Below, one piece after another: positions 34,601-46,548 of a stretch of DNA of 64,000 nt. Origin of the DNA: Stercorarius parasiticus (lineage: Eukaryota; Chordata; Aves; Charadriiformes; Stercorariidae). Every line of letters starts with the position of its first letter. The stretch's first letter is position 1. The stretch is taken from NCBI GenBank assembly GCA_013396915.1, contig VWZL01000904.1, positions 885,892 to 949,891 of the forward strand. The letters run 5' to 3'. Under the pieces are notes generated by a model that made no database searches, was not told the DNA's origin, and worked only from the letters and a program-made list of their open reading frames with translations. Position numbers and translations under genes: made by a program.

Positions 34601-37292
34601 TCAGTCAGTATTGGCAGGTGAAGTAGTTGTGTGTGAGAATGGAATCAATTTATATTTAGGCAGGAAATCTGGGTATTCGCCTTGTTCTTACTGAAGATAA
34701 ACCATGATTTGCTGTTGTGGGATTGGCCAAGATGGTGTTGGTTTTACTTGGTTTTTTTTGTGCGTGTGTAAGAAGTCTGTTGTGTTTCCCAGAAAACTAA
34801 ACTGTTGAGCAATTGGAGGCTTGATGATTCTGTGAATTCTGCTGATTCTCTTGCATGTAATACAAATGTGGTAGGATTTCCTTCCATGTGGTCTTTAATA
34901 TGATGGGTCTGTGAGTCACAGTACAGACTGTACAGTTTTTCTAGGAGCTGGGTAAGGATGGGATTTGATGTCATTGTCAGTAACGTGAAGCAGGATGCAA
35001 AGTTTCTGTTAAGACCCGGTAGACGTGGAGTCAATCAGTTGTTGCTGCAGTTTATAATTATAGTATCACAAATTTCTGTTGACTTCAGCAGAAGAATAAG
35101 TGATGAAGTCACGAGCAAAACCAGCCATCACCACAACTTTTCTCCCTCTGAAGAAAATCTATAAAGTCCTTGGCTGTGGTTCTTAAATCAGCAGACAAAA
35201 GACAAGCTTAGGAGGAGAGCAATCAGATATGAAGATGGACTTGGGTATCGGAAAGATTAGCTGTTCAGCTCTTCGCATTATAAGATGCCAACTGAGAGGG
35301 AAAGAAACTGAGAGTCATGGGCAAAATATTTCTTTTCCTCATGCCTTTACTTTCTGGGAACAAGAATAACTTTTGAGTACATTTCAGACTGTTATAGTGG
35401 AAACTTTAACAAGCTATGATACTTTAAATGAAAACTATATACAGATTGCCAAGAGCTAAATTGGGTGGTGACTACACAATGAGGATTATAAGGGTAGTTG
35501 AGAAAGAGCTGATGTTAAACATCCCTCTACTTGATGACTTTTTATTGAAATAACTCCACTCTATGGAGCCTGAACCTAGGTATCCCTGTTTGGTCAGTGC
35601 TGGAGACCTAAGACAGCCAGCCATGGCAGCAATACTTCAGATGCCACTTTCCAGAGGTCTGTCTGGAAAGCATCTTAGAGTCACAGCAGCCAATACCCAC
35701 CATCATGGTCCTCTGTAATGACTTTCAATATCTGCACTCTTAATAACTCTGTTTGGTATTGACTATCAGTAGTTAAACAGCCTGGAGTCAATGACCTTTA
35801 GCCAATGCTATGAAAAACGTCAGAAGTACAGACAATGCATGGGGAAGGGTTTTTATGTTTGAGGTATCTTTTTAGCTGTGTTTTGATTGAGACTAGGATG
35901 CATTTATTTATTTCTTTTCCAGTAGAAAGTCTTGTCATTTTTCAGTAGAAAAATACTTGCCTTTGCATATGCAGAACAAGGCAATGCTTACAAAAATTCA
36001 GAGAAGATATTTTTACAAGATCCATGACACGTGGGTATTTAAAACTTCTGTACTGATTTCTGCAGTGGCAAACTGAGTGTTCCGTGATAGACAGCAGTGG
36101 CGTGAATATTCCTCTGAAGAGCTGAATCATTCCCCTTTGCCTTTCTGATCTATGAAATCTGTTATTCCATTTGTGGATAGGAGGAAAGAACGGTTTAACA
36201 TGAGATAGCAGGAAGGAAATGTTTCTCTGGAACACTTGAGTGTAGGAAGAGGTGGACAGTAAATAGGTTGAGTGCTGCTGAGAAATGTGTGTCTCCTGAC
36301 AATTGCTTGCTGTGTTTTGCAAGACTTAGGATAGAAAATGATAGTTACAGACAGGAAGAGAAGGTTTCAATCTCAGAACAACAGGAGGATACTCAGGGGA
36401 ACAGAACAAAGTTATGTATTACACTCATTTTAATGCCAAGGTCAAGTCAAAACAGAGACTCCTGTTGTAGTTCTTACCTGCTCTTATAATTTACACCTGA
36501 ATGCAGATTTGTGGACATGTAATGGTTGTTTAATTTATATATGTATTCAATATTAGGAATTACAGCATTTTTTTAAGACTCTTCAGTATTTACCATGAAA
36601 TAGGTAGCTTCCTAAATAGCAAGCAGATGGAAATGTTTTAGGATGCAAAAAACAGATGATGTTTTAACTATAAAAAGTATCTCTACCTCAATTTGAAAAA
36701 GAAGAAAAAAGATTCCTTTAGTAGGAAATCAGTGGAACGAAACGTATGAAAATGTAATTGATATAAAGAAATGAACTGTAGCCATTGCATCTACCAGACA
36801 TTTGTGTCTGCACATGCTTCTTTGTGTCAGGTCTGTGCATTTTTCTTTGCCATCCAGACAAACCAATTCAAGGTTCTGATTTATAAGATCATATTAATTC
36901 ACAAAGTATAATTACCTAGTAATCAATTATAAGTAAAATGACAGAGATATCAGATTTCCCTGCAAAATTATACTGAAATCCTAATTGTGTGTGAACGTTT
37001 TCGCTGCAAGGTGACATTGAATCAGAGTGACCTTGGAGCAGACAGGTGCTCCTGGTAGTCAGCAGGGCTGTAGGGTATGCTGACAGGAGGATTTGACAAG
37101 TGCAAAACATTCGCTGCTGGCTGGGCGTATATTCCTCACTGTGTCATGGTTAAACAAATCTGATATCAAATCCTCCCTTTCCTCACCCCCTGAAAGCCCT
37201 GTTTCAAAGTGAGTTTCTACAGTCAGAGGCTAGATGATACATAAAAAACCCATTTTGTTTATGCATACAAGTCTCAATGTGAAAAAGCCTGA

Positions 37293-37325
37293 AGTGTCTA
37301 GGGGTAAAACCGCACCATAGACACT
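37293..37325. repeat. Small inverted repeat
   Basis: AGTGTCTA at 37293-37300 pairs with TAGACACT at 37318-37325. An inner GGT/ACC pair extends the stem past a small asymmetric internal loop. Confidence 0.5.
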
Positions 37326-38881
37326 CCTAGATGAACAATTTGATGAGACATAATAATGAAACAATACTGTTGCTTAACAGAATTGCATATGGCCAGATAT
37401 CAACCCAGTAGTGTGTCCTACCAACAAATAGGTGATGTCAAAACATTTAGAATCACAGTGGGAAAAGAACACTTTAGAGTGCTGTCAATAAGTACAAAGA
37501 AAACTTCTTGAACATGGAAATATTTTTTAACCCTGAAATTTTCATACTTCTAAAACTAGATCCTCATAATTGAGTAAATGTTTTGTTGTATTTTTAGTAA
37601 GTTTTATTTCTTTTCTTTAGCATTTGCTGTGTTTTCTTCAGACAGCAAACATCGTATTTGGAGTATTTGCCTCAGAAACATTTCAATAGTATGTTATTTG
37701 GGGACCTCATTTTACATCTAGGAAACCAGAGGATATTAAAGCCAAGATTATGCAAAACATTTACCATCTTTGTGTCCTGATGTTTGTTAAAGAGAAGTGT
37801 TGAATGATAAAGTATTTTATCATTTCTTTACTTAATGGCTTTTTCCAAAACTTGATATTGAAGCTTTAACTTTCAAGCTGCCCTATGTATTGATAAAGCT
37901 TCTTGTTGATATTTAGGTTCTTTTTGGGCTGTGCTTTTTTCTTCTTAAACTCTGACGGGTGACACAAGATATTCTGTGTGTCATAAACCCCTTATATTAA
38001 CAAAAGGAAGATTTTTGTTTCAACAAAGTCATTATGAGCAATATTTACTTTCCTGAGAACTTAAAAAACTGCTTGTGTTCCATATTACAATAATTTGTTT
38101 TCATTGCTGTCTAAAAATGTTTTAAAAGGAAATATCTACATGCATTTTTTGCACTTCAGGTTATACGTTTTCTCACAGGCTAAATACCCAGTATATATGG
38201 TTTTTTTATATATATATATACACACATATTAAATTCCAAGCCATTCATGTACATTACTGCCATGCAAATATTATTTAATGCATAAAATACTTCTAAAACA
38301 AAAGTCAATAAATGCAGAATTCTCCATGGAGAAGCAGTTGAAAAACTCATAAATTTAGATTACACAGTCATGTCAGTGAATTCAAATTAATGAAATGGCA
38401 TCCCACACAAGCACTACAGTAATTTACATATTAATTTCCACTAATGTTTTTTTATGGCTGTAACAGACTTGTACTAGTCATATTCTATAAAATACAACAG
38501 ATTGTGAAACAACAAACAGTGAGCGGTTGGGTATGATTTATCTGTTGTTCCATTGGATCCTCATTTTCCCAGGAAAATGCTCTGTCTACATTATTAATGT
38601 CTGACAATTTTCTTGTATTCATGCCCTGAAGCAGAATATGTCTGTTAATTTTGTGTAACGGCTGCTTTCCTAACAAATGGTATTTATTTTTTATATTATG
38701 ACAATACCAATAAATAGAAAGTAAAGCTAGCTTTGTGCAGTTGGACACTAATGTGAAACACACATTTCTGTGTGTACAAGATGTACTTGTTTTAGGTTAC
38801 ACAGATGTAAATATAATTTCTATTGGATTTCATATGCTTTCATTCTATACCATAGTCCCTGCTTTGATATTGAATGTTTCC

Positions 38882-38964
38882 TTTTTTTTTTTGGTTGTTG
38901 GGTTTGTGTTTTGTTTTGGTTTTTGTTTGTTTGTTTGCCTTGTTTTGTTTTTCTTTTTGTTTTA
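38882..38964. repeat. T/G-rich (TTTG)n-like tract
   Basis: Low-complexity T-rich sequence with GTTT units, which produces the F/V/C-rich stretch of the plus-strand frame that crosses it. Confidence 0.9.
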
Positions 38965-39960
38965 ATGGGTCCCACAAATGAGGCAAAGAACATGCTGTGG
39001 CAGGTTGTGCTAGCAAGCTGCTTTCCTTCAGAGGCTCTAGTAACCTCCTCCAGAACTCAGGTTTCTTGTCAAACGACTTTTCTGATGTTAGTTGTCTTAG
39101 CTTCCGCCCTGATCGAGTGGCAGCGTGGAACCACTCACACTAAGTGGAGGAAATCTTGGTTTTGGAAGCTGTAGTACTGCACTAGCTTAGTGATGGGTCA
39201 CATGCAAGGTCCCTAGAAAATTTCAAAAACTTCTAATAGGTTAAAAAAAACCAATACATGCTGTTAATTTAAATGGCACATAAATATCAGATAACTTTGA
39301 AATCAATATTTATTTCTTTCCTTAATGGAAATATTAGCATTACATGACTATTTAAATACGTGTAATAATACATGTAATCCTAGCTCCTAGAAAAGAAATG
39401 TCCTGCTCAGGTAAAGTTGTGAGCCTTTGTGGGAGAAACATTTCATAAAATGTCTACTGTTGACAGGGCAAGTGGGGTTAGTGAGAATGTGTTTAGCATC
39501 GAGGCTTTCAAGGAAGAAGCTACGATGTCTCTATCTGGGTACTTGTATACAGAATATCATGCTTGGGGTTTGTTTTTTTTTCTTTGATTCTGGCAGTAAA
39601 CTTCTCTCAGAAGACTTAATTTCTCATTTCTTTTTACTGGATATAATTTGCATTATTCTGTGCTATATTTTATTATTGACTTTGACATTAGAACTTCAAA
39701 AAAGAAATATTGGATAATTTTCATGTCTAGGTCGAAATAAAAATAAATGAAAAGCTATATGAATGTTTTTAGGCAAGGGAGAACATTAGACAAACTTCAG
39801 TGTGACTATTTAATAATACTGTAATACTGACACAAATCAGAGTGCCTTAACAAAGTTGTTAAACTCAATGCATCAGGTTGTGTTTTGGAAACAAGGAGTA
39901 TCTACTGCCTACTTCAGCTCCTATCTGTCTAGTTGTTTACAGGCATTACCCATTCCTGGC

Positions 39961-40740
39961 TGCCCAGAAGGCACGGTCTCAGCTTCATGTCGTTGTTTAC
40001 AGTGACAACCTGCACATATTCGAGTGGGAACGTTGTTAGCTGATTGTTGCATCTTTCACTAGCTGTAATTGCCTACACTTCTTAGTGTAGCAATTTTTAT
40101 CAATTTCCAAGCTAAACAAAATCTCGGTTCAGTGCCACAAGTGCATTAAGATGTAAATTAGACAAATTTTAGGTAAGAAAGCATTTCTAAGTTAGATTTC
40201 TTTTTCTTTCTGCATGGATAGAATGAAAAAATGAGATGGCTTTTTTCCACATTTTTCTGACCTCTTTGATTTCATGGTAATCGATTCCTGTTCTGGTTTT
40301 GTAGCTCAACCTGCGCCCAGCCTTGTGCTTTGCGGGTCCTCAGACCTGTCCTGCGGCAGGTAAAACATGTCTCTTAAGTACTGCTGCGTCCTCTTCAGCA
40401 CAGTGTGTGGTAATACAACTCTGATCCTCATGTCTTGGCAATGGCTGCAGTTTCTTGGCTTTGGAAATGAAGAATCAGAGGTTTCCCAAATCTAAAGACA
40501 CTTTATGGATTTTGGTGTATTTTTACCAGAGTGGAATGCTTTTAGAGTTATTTTCTGAATGCTTAGAATGATTTGCTGCTAAGAACAGCGGCAGTGGGAA
40601 CAGAAAGTGAAATCTCGTAACAATACACCTACAAATGGTTTTCCTTGAGTATGCCCTTTTTTAGTGGAAGCGAGGTTTGCAATGTGCTGAGGAGCGTAGC
40701 GTCGTAATGCGGCTGTAATCTGCTAACAGTATTTGAATTA
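39961..40740. other. CpG-enriched unique segment
   Basis: I count 17 CpG in about 780 bp, including 'gcgtagcgtcgtaatgcgg' near 40694-40712. This is much denser than flanking DNA but well short of a CpG island. It holds a hairpin at 40067-40095 and a 55-bp exon-like interval at 40305-40359. No transposon is recognised. Function is unknown. Confidence 0.45.
40067..40095. repeat. Hairpin followed by a T-run
   Basis: AATTGC-c-TACACT pairs with AGTGTAGCAATT: a 12-bp stem with one bulged C and a TCTT loop. Five T (40094-40098) overlap and follow the right arm. Confidence 0.6.
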
Positions 40741-40997
40741 TTACAGCCTTTGTCAAAATTTGTGGCTTATTTGAGAAATATTATGTACAGAATTATTTGA
40801 AATGATCTTGGAAATGGCTATAATGACTAGTGAAAGGATGATAAAATTCAGGCTTCGTACTTCTATTTCCCCTTTGTACTACACATAGCTTCATTTTTAA
40901 ATCTTTTTCTTCTTTCCAGACATGCTTTCTTACTTTGTAATCACTGTACTTTTTTATGTATGTGTGGAACTGACATTTTTCCAAAGTGACATTAACT

Positions 40998-41070
40998 AAG
41001 AGTACAGCAATGACTATGCTGGCTCAGACCATGGTCTGCTAGCTCAGCATCACCTTCCCAGATGTATTAT
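40998..41070 (-). mobile_element. Old CR1/L3-like LINE fragment, antisense
   Basis: 'agtacagcaatgactatgctggctcagaccatggtctgctagctcagcatcacct' follows the reversed old-CR1 tail 'agaa-ataagaatggccatgctgggtcagaccaatggtccatctagcccagtatcct'. The sequence after 41070 may continue it but is too diverged to call. Confidence 0.55.
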
Positions 41071-42543
41071 GTAGTCTTTGTGCTGTGCTCTTCCCATTAT
41101 TATTGACAGGGAATATCTTTCTTCTTATAAAAAAATTACATTATATACCTCAATGGTGAGACACAAACTGTACCAGAATCTGTATTTACAGCTGTAAAAT
41201 GATTGACTTCTCCATACTAGTTGATTCTATATCAGCCATTTGGAAACTTCCCCTTACTTTCCCAGATGACATCAGTACCCATGAAGCTGTGCAAACAGAT
41301 CAAATAAAATGAGAAAGATTACTTGTCCACAGAAGGCTGTCTGAATTAAACTTGATAAAATGTTGTGCATATAGAAGTTTCAAGCATTTGGGGGAAAAGT
41401 TAAGGGCAAATTTAAGTAAACCAGACTAGAAGAAAATAAATAGCAGTCACAACTGATTTTGCTCACAAACAGAGCAAGTTTTGAAGACATCGTTTTTCCT
41501 TCTGCATTAAAAGTGCATTCTGAGGAAAAGATTTCAATAACGAAATGGTACATTTATAAGGCTGTCCTCACCTTTGTCATGCAATTGTCATGCATTTCTC
41601 CATGCAAATATTTATTATGCAGCTCTTATGATATCTAACATTACTCTTGCAGGAAAGAGAGAATGCCTTGGGTGGTACAGATTATATGTATTAGCGATAT
41701 CATGCATAGTAAATTAATTAATATTAATTGATAACATTTTACAGTATTCTTATGGGGCTTCTGGTTAAGTGGTGGAGAGAATTGCTAAGTGACCTATTGT
41801 TTCTAAAACCTTTTTTAAGAATATAATTTGAATTGCTATGAGATGGTATTTGCTTGTGTTGTGGATAGTTAAATAACAAATCCATATTCAGTGATAGAAT
41901 TTCTAAAAATCAGGGTTTCAATTTGTACACGGAATAAAACAAGAACTTTGTGAGAGAATACAATGTTAAAGGAAAATGATTCTTTGAAGTTACCTCATTT
42001 TTGAGAAAATCTTAAAAATTAATGGTTTGAAATAATTGTTTTAGTTGCCTCAAACAACAATTTTCATAACCTGTCCATTCCCCTGTTCATTCAACCCATG
42101 TTGTTTAATAGTGAGAATGGGCAAGAAATAAGATCTTAGGGGGTCTGTAATGTTGGTCTTCTCTTGCATCCTGTTGCCCAGAAACAGGTCGCTTTATGGG
42201 ATGTTTAGGAGTCTTTGAACCCTGATACCGGTTAAGTGTATTGGCTAGTTTTGATTATCAAAGTTATCCAGATGATCTTTATATGGGATGTAAAAGTCTT
42301 TTTTTCTTTAAATATTCTCAGAAAAAATTAAAGAAGTTTTAAGCACTCAGATGTTCCTGCAGCTGTGCAAACAATTCACAATATATATTTGTAAAAAGAT
42401 CATATTAGATTTACAGAATTATTAGTAAACAGAGCACATTATTTTTATACAAATGTGTTGTTTTAAAATCTTTAATGTGCCTTTGAAAGAGTGATTTCTA
42501 GTGTAAATGATTTATTAACTACTCTGATATGAATATATGATTC
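41071..42543. other. Unique AT-rich stretch
   Basis: No exon or transposon is recognised. A perfect 14-bp AT palindrome (AATTAATATTAATT) lies at 41716-41729. Confidence 0.4.
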
Positions 42544-43070
42544 TGCTCTAGTGAGACCCCACCTGGAGTACTGCATCCAGCTCTGGAGCCCTTAGCACAC
42601 AAAAGACATGGACCTGTTGGAGCGGGTCCAGAGGAGGGCCACAAAGATGATCGGAGGGCTGGAGCACCTCTCCTGTGAGGACAGGCTGAGAGAGCTGGGG
42701 TTGCTCAGCCTGGAGAAGAGAAGCCTTAGTGGAGACCTTATTACCTAAAGGGGGCCTACAGGAAAAATGGGGACAGACTTTTTAGCATGGCCTGTTGGAA
42801 TAGGACAAGGGGTAATGGCTTTAAACGAAAAGAGGGAAGATATAGACAAGATACAAGGAAGAAATTTTTTACAATGAGGGTGGTGACACGCTGGCACAGG
42901 TTGCCCGGAGAGGTGGTAGATGCCCCATCCCTGGAAACATTCAAGGTCAGGCTGGACGGGGCTCTGAGCAACCTGATCTAGTTGAAAATGTCCCTGCTCA
43001 GTGCAGGAGGAGGTTGGACTAGACGACCTTTAAAGGTCCCTTCCAACTCAAACTGTTCTATGATTCTATA
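42544..43070 (+). mobile_element. CR1 LINE 3' fragment (CR1-Y-like)
   Basis: This is a well-preserved sense CR1. It starts in ORF2 ('gtgagaccccacctggagtactgcatccag'), passes 'gagcgggtccagaggagggccac', 'ctcagcctggagaagagaag' and 'acacgctggcacaggttgcccggagaggtggta', and ends with palindrome GACCTTTAAAGGTC (43025-43038) and the octamer end 'ttctatgattctata'. Near 42738-42750 about 13 bp of the usual 'attgcggccttccagtacttaaag' is missing, which shifts the ORF2 frame. It is the same subfamily as the copies at 9081 and 53191, in the opposite orientation. Confidence 0.93.
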
Positions 43071-45253
43071 ATATTTGCTATTTTATTACTTGCAAGTTTT
43101 ACCTAATGCCTTCTTCCTTGTATGAATAAACTAAGCTTTTCAAAGTGAAAATCCACCTAAAAGATTTAAATAGTGCTTATATCCTTCTGACAATTTAATG
43201 AAGCAATTTCATTGTCTGTTTTTTCCTAGAATAGGCAGAGGGAGGCAGGGAGCAGGGAAAAGGAGAAGGGATGGAAGGAAGAGAGAGAACAAGAGTGGAC
43301 GAGAGACCAGAAATCAAGCAGGCTTAGAAATGTTTCAAAAATCTTAAAACTTTACCTTTTTTTTTTTTTTTGGCTCTGTGGGGTTTTTTCCTTCTTATTT
43401 TTTTGTGTTTTGTTGGTGTTTTTTTTTAAATCTGTACTGTTTCACTGTGCAGGGTACATAGTACCCCTTAATCAGTGTGTGTGTACATTATAATTTTCTG
43501 AGGTTTACTCATTTATGCATTTCGTTCAGATGAGATGTTTTTGTCCTCTCTAGTCTCCAATGTTGTGATTTGTCATCTTTTTTTTTTTCCTGCAGAAGAA
43601 CTGGAACTAGGGTAAAATTTTCTATTCTTTCAGTCCAGCTCAGATCACCTTGACTTATACCCCCTAGCTTGCAGAACATTTTCTCACAGGATCCTTCTAT
43701 GGCATTATGCTTATTATTTGTCTTATTGTAGAGCAAAATCTTTCCCTTCACTTTATTGCATTTATGAATGTTTTCCTTTTGTCTCTGGAAAAGGTAGAAG
43801 AGAGAAGATAGAGTAATATCTTCTCCTCTCCCCTTATTCCTTGGATAGAACCTGCAGGTAAGAGAGACCGAAATCTTTGAGGAAGTAAAAGCTAAATAAA
43901 ACATATACTATTTCTTTAAGTTCTGTCTTGACCTATAATAGGCATTCTGGAGTGTGTTTGGTATTGGATGAACAATGGAAATGGACAACAGTAAAATTTT
44001 TTATAATCCAAAAATGTGGACCAGGACAAATGGGCCCTGACACAATACACTTAAGACCTTCCAGTAATGCCCATGTTCACAGAAAGTTCAAAGTGTGGGT
44101 AGGGAGATGAGATACGAGGCAGCACATTACTTAATGTTGCTTCATATGGATCAAGGAAGATGGAGAATGATTGGTATGGAAGCCAGCTCCTGCAAAGGCT
44201 GCAGCCTGAGGCAAAATTCTGTTTAAAGCTCTGAAGTTGTATGTATTTTGTAAAATGTGTTTTCCTTTATAATCCTTTTTTTCCTCCACGTTGCGCTGTT
44301 CTTTCTTTTTCATTTCTCGGTACTTCAGTGAGTTACTACTAATCATGACAAAACTCTCAGAAGTGAAGGGAACTTATGAGAATGTATTTAACACTTTTAT
44401 TCTACTAACAGTGACCACCACATAGCAAGGGGAACTGCAAAGTACAAAAAAGATTTTTTTGAGAAAAGAGCTTTTTAATAGGTTCAAATGATATTCATTT
44501 AGGTAATTCTTTTTCCTTGTGAGAGGAACTGTATTTGATGCTCCATAGCACTCATAATCTGCTTACAAAGGGGTAGATAGGTGTGTTTAAGATACTGATA
44601 ACTTTATCTCAGAAGATTCAAACCTCACTTTTTTATTTAGTAGAAGCTAATTATTCCCATTTCACCAAAAATGCAATGTGGCAATAGTACATATTCTGGT
44701 TTTGGAAGGGTTGGTATAATTTTGAGCAGTTTCAAGTCTATCAGTATTAATTTTATAAATTATTCTTCTGATGCTAAAAATTCTTCATCCTTTTGTTAAC
44801 TAATATATTCAAATGTGTAATAGAAGGACTGATGTGAAATTATGATAGCAAAAAATAAACAACTTCTAGATTTGGAAGGAGACTTGATGTGTACCAGTGA
44901 CGTGTCTGATGGTCTATAGCAAGGTGGATAGGGAAAAAAGGCTCTTCAGTGTTTCTTGTGAGCTTTCTTGCTTTGAAGGTAAAATATTTTAATTGAAGCA
45001 TTAAGTACAGGTTCCAGTGTAGCACATGAGGTTGGTAGCAGGTTTTTTTATTTTATGTACGGTTCACTAGGGCAACACATGACAAAACTTGAACTTCAGC
45101 ACAAAAGCATGTCTGTGATCCTAAGTTTAATTCTCGTTTGGTAGCAATCTGCTTTCCCCGATAGCAGCAGAGCATTTCTGAAACATTATAAAATGTACTG
45201 CTCTGAAACTGCAATGTTAACTGTAAAAACCTTTTACAATTAAAATAGCAGCA
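43071..45253. other. Unique stretch with a T-rich tract
   Basis: Contains a purine-rich block at 43229-43310, the T/G tract at 43357-43428 and a motif-less minus-strand frame at 43509-43904 (131 codons). No exon or transposon is recognised. Confidence 0.4.
43357..43428. repeat. T-rich low-complexity tract
   Basis: A run of 15 T followed by T/G-rich sequence. Confidence 0.9.
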
Positions 45254-45377
45254 CCCTCTAGTGTGGATTCAGTTATACTGGTTAAAATCCTTTACATAAG
45301 CGTAGGTGTTTAAAGCGACGATAAATCCCTGTAGCACAAATAATTTTATACTAGCATAAATATGTTGAAAGTAGAGG
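45254..45377. repeat. Fossil palindromic MITE
   Basis: Left arm 45254-45288 ('ccctctagtgtggattcagt...') and right arm 45343-45377 ('attttatactagcataaat...agtagagg') pair at roughly 24 of 35 positions when one is reverse-complemented. The arms resemble old amniote MITEs with 'cctagtgtagatgcagttatac-ggtataa' termini, which I believe are hAT-type. The centre does not encode anything. It is decayed and non-autonomous. Confidence 0.5.
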
Positions 45378-46199
45378 TTGTACTGTAGAAACGTGGCTCA
45401 GCTGAGAGGGATGTATAAACACCTGGTGGGTAGTCACATTTTAAATATATGTAGCTATTTGCAAAGTTGGTCTGTGTATTTGCTCTTCTATAGCTACTAA
45501 ACACTCAGTTCAGAAAAAAAAAATTGATTTAAATAATTTTAAAGTTAAGCATTTGCATCAAGATTTAATGCAAAATGACACCATATTATGATAGAATTGA
45601 AATGCTTTTTACTATATTTACTGTGATTGTTTCTCATGAAAACTAATTTATTTTTCAAAAGGTTAAGGTAGGATGATAAATTGGCGTGCACTTTCCTGTG
45701 TCATTAAGCTGCATTTTTTAACCAAAGAACATATGGACATTTATGAGAACTGATGGAGATCTGAAAGTAGTGGTGACAATTAGTGCTTCAATAAATGCTC
45801 ATTCAACTGAATCCAGCAGGAAGGGCCATTCATTAAAAAGTATTTTGTGGTATTTAAAGCTTATTCAGAACCTCTTGAAGGAAAACTTATACTTGCAAGG
45901 TTTTACATGTTTTAAATCTATTGTTCTCATACAGATGTGAGATGATACTCAAAGAGTTTTTGTCGTCTTTCTAGAAGGTAGAGGAATTGATCAAATTAGT
46001 TATGCATGTCTTATGTGCTCTTATGTTTATTTGCAAATTCTATATTCCAAGTCTTCATTCGTCGAATATAGGGACACTAAACAGTAAACGTACTCCTTCT
46101 GACATCTGAACCTATTTTTCATCGAGTGTCTTCAGCAGGATCTTGGCTTTGCTCTATGTCTGAATGGGATTTCATCTTTTCAATCTGTTCCTTGCCCTC
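45378..46199. other. Unique AT-rich stretch up to the LTR
   Basis: No exon or repeat is recognised. A minus-strand octamer ATTTGCAT lies at 45551-45558. Confidence 0.4.
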
Positions 46200-46406
46200 T
46201 GTCCTGATTTCAGCTGGGGAAGAGTTAATTTTCTGTCTAGTGATTGCTGTGAAAGGAATGTCCATAATGCATATTGTTTTAGTTGTTGCTAAGTGATGTT
46301 TATACCTTTCAAGGACTCCTCAGCTGCCCATAGAAGCTGAGAAGGAGCATAGACAGAAGAACGGAATGGCCAATGGAATATTCCGTACCATAGACGTCAT
46401 ACTCAG

Positions 46407-46414
46407 TATATAAA
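46407..46414 (+). promoter_or_regulatory. LTR TATA box
   Basis: TATATAAA lies about 208 bp into the LTR and about 130 bp upstream of its poly-A signal, which is the expected U3/R layout. A CRE-like GACGTCAT sits just upstream at 46393-46400. Confidence 0.6.
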
Positions 46415-46542
46415 TGGGGATTGGCTGGGGTGAGGGGAATCCATGATCACTGCTCAGGAAGGTACCAATTCACTGGGTGGTGAGAGAGACTTGTGTCATT
46501 TTCATTATTGTTATTGTTATTTTCCTTTTCTGTTATTGTTCT

Positions 46543-46548
46543 ATTAAA
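46543..46548 (+). terminator. LTR polyadenylation signal
   Basis: ATTAAA in the R region, followed by the T/C-rich U5 segment (46560-46622) that would serve as the downstream element. Confidence 0.55.

Larger units (their letters stand above)
34601..39960. other. Long unique AT-rich stretch
   Basis: The first ~430 bp (to 35034) may be an unalignable upstream part of the Penelope-like remnant. The rest has no recognisable exon or transposon. It contains a small hairpin at 37293-37325, a (TA)7 run near 38207-38220 and a T/G-rich tract at 38882-38964. Minus-strand frame 35942-36322 (126 codons) and plus-strand frame 38770-39174 (134 codons) match no family. Confidence 0.4.

Noticed and set aside
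34744..35034. 96-codon minus-strand frame considered as the N-terminal part of the Penelope-like RT
   Set aside because: It lies in the expected place, but I could not align it convincingly to the upstream RT motifs, so it is not claimed.
35942..36322. 126-codon minus-strand frame
   Set aside because: No domain, signal peptide or conserved pattern is recognised. It is within chance expectation.
38770..39174. 134-codon plus-strand frame
   Set aside because: Its first half is translated from a T/G-rich low-complexity tract. The second half has no family motif and no supporting splice or start context.
41716..41729. AATTAATATTAATT palindrome
   Set aside because: A pure A/T palindrome in AT-rich DNA. 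It is likely chance and carries no distinct motif beyond TAAT.
43509..43904. 131-codon minus-strand frame
   Set aside because: Lys/Asn-rich composition from AT-rich DNA with no motif. The length is near what chance gives in 64 kb.
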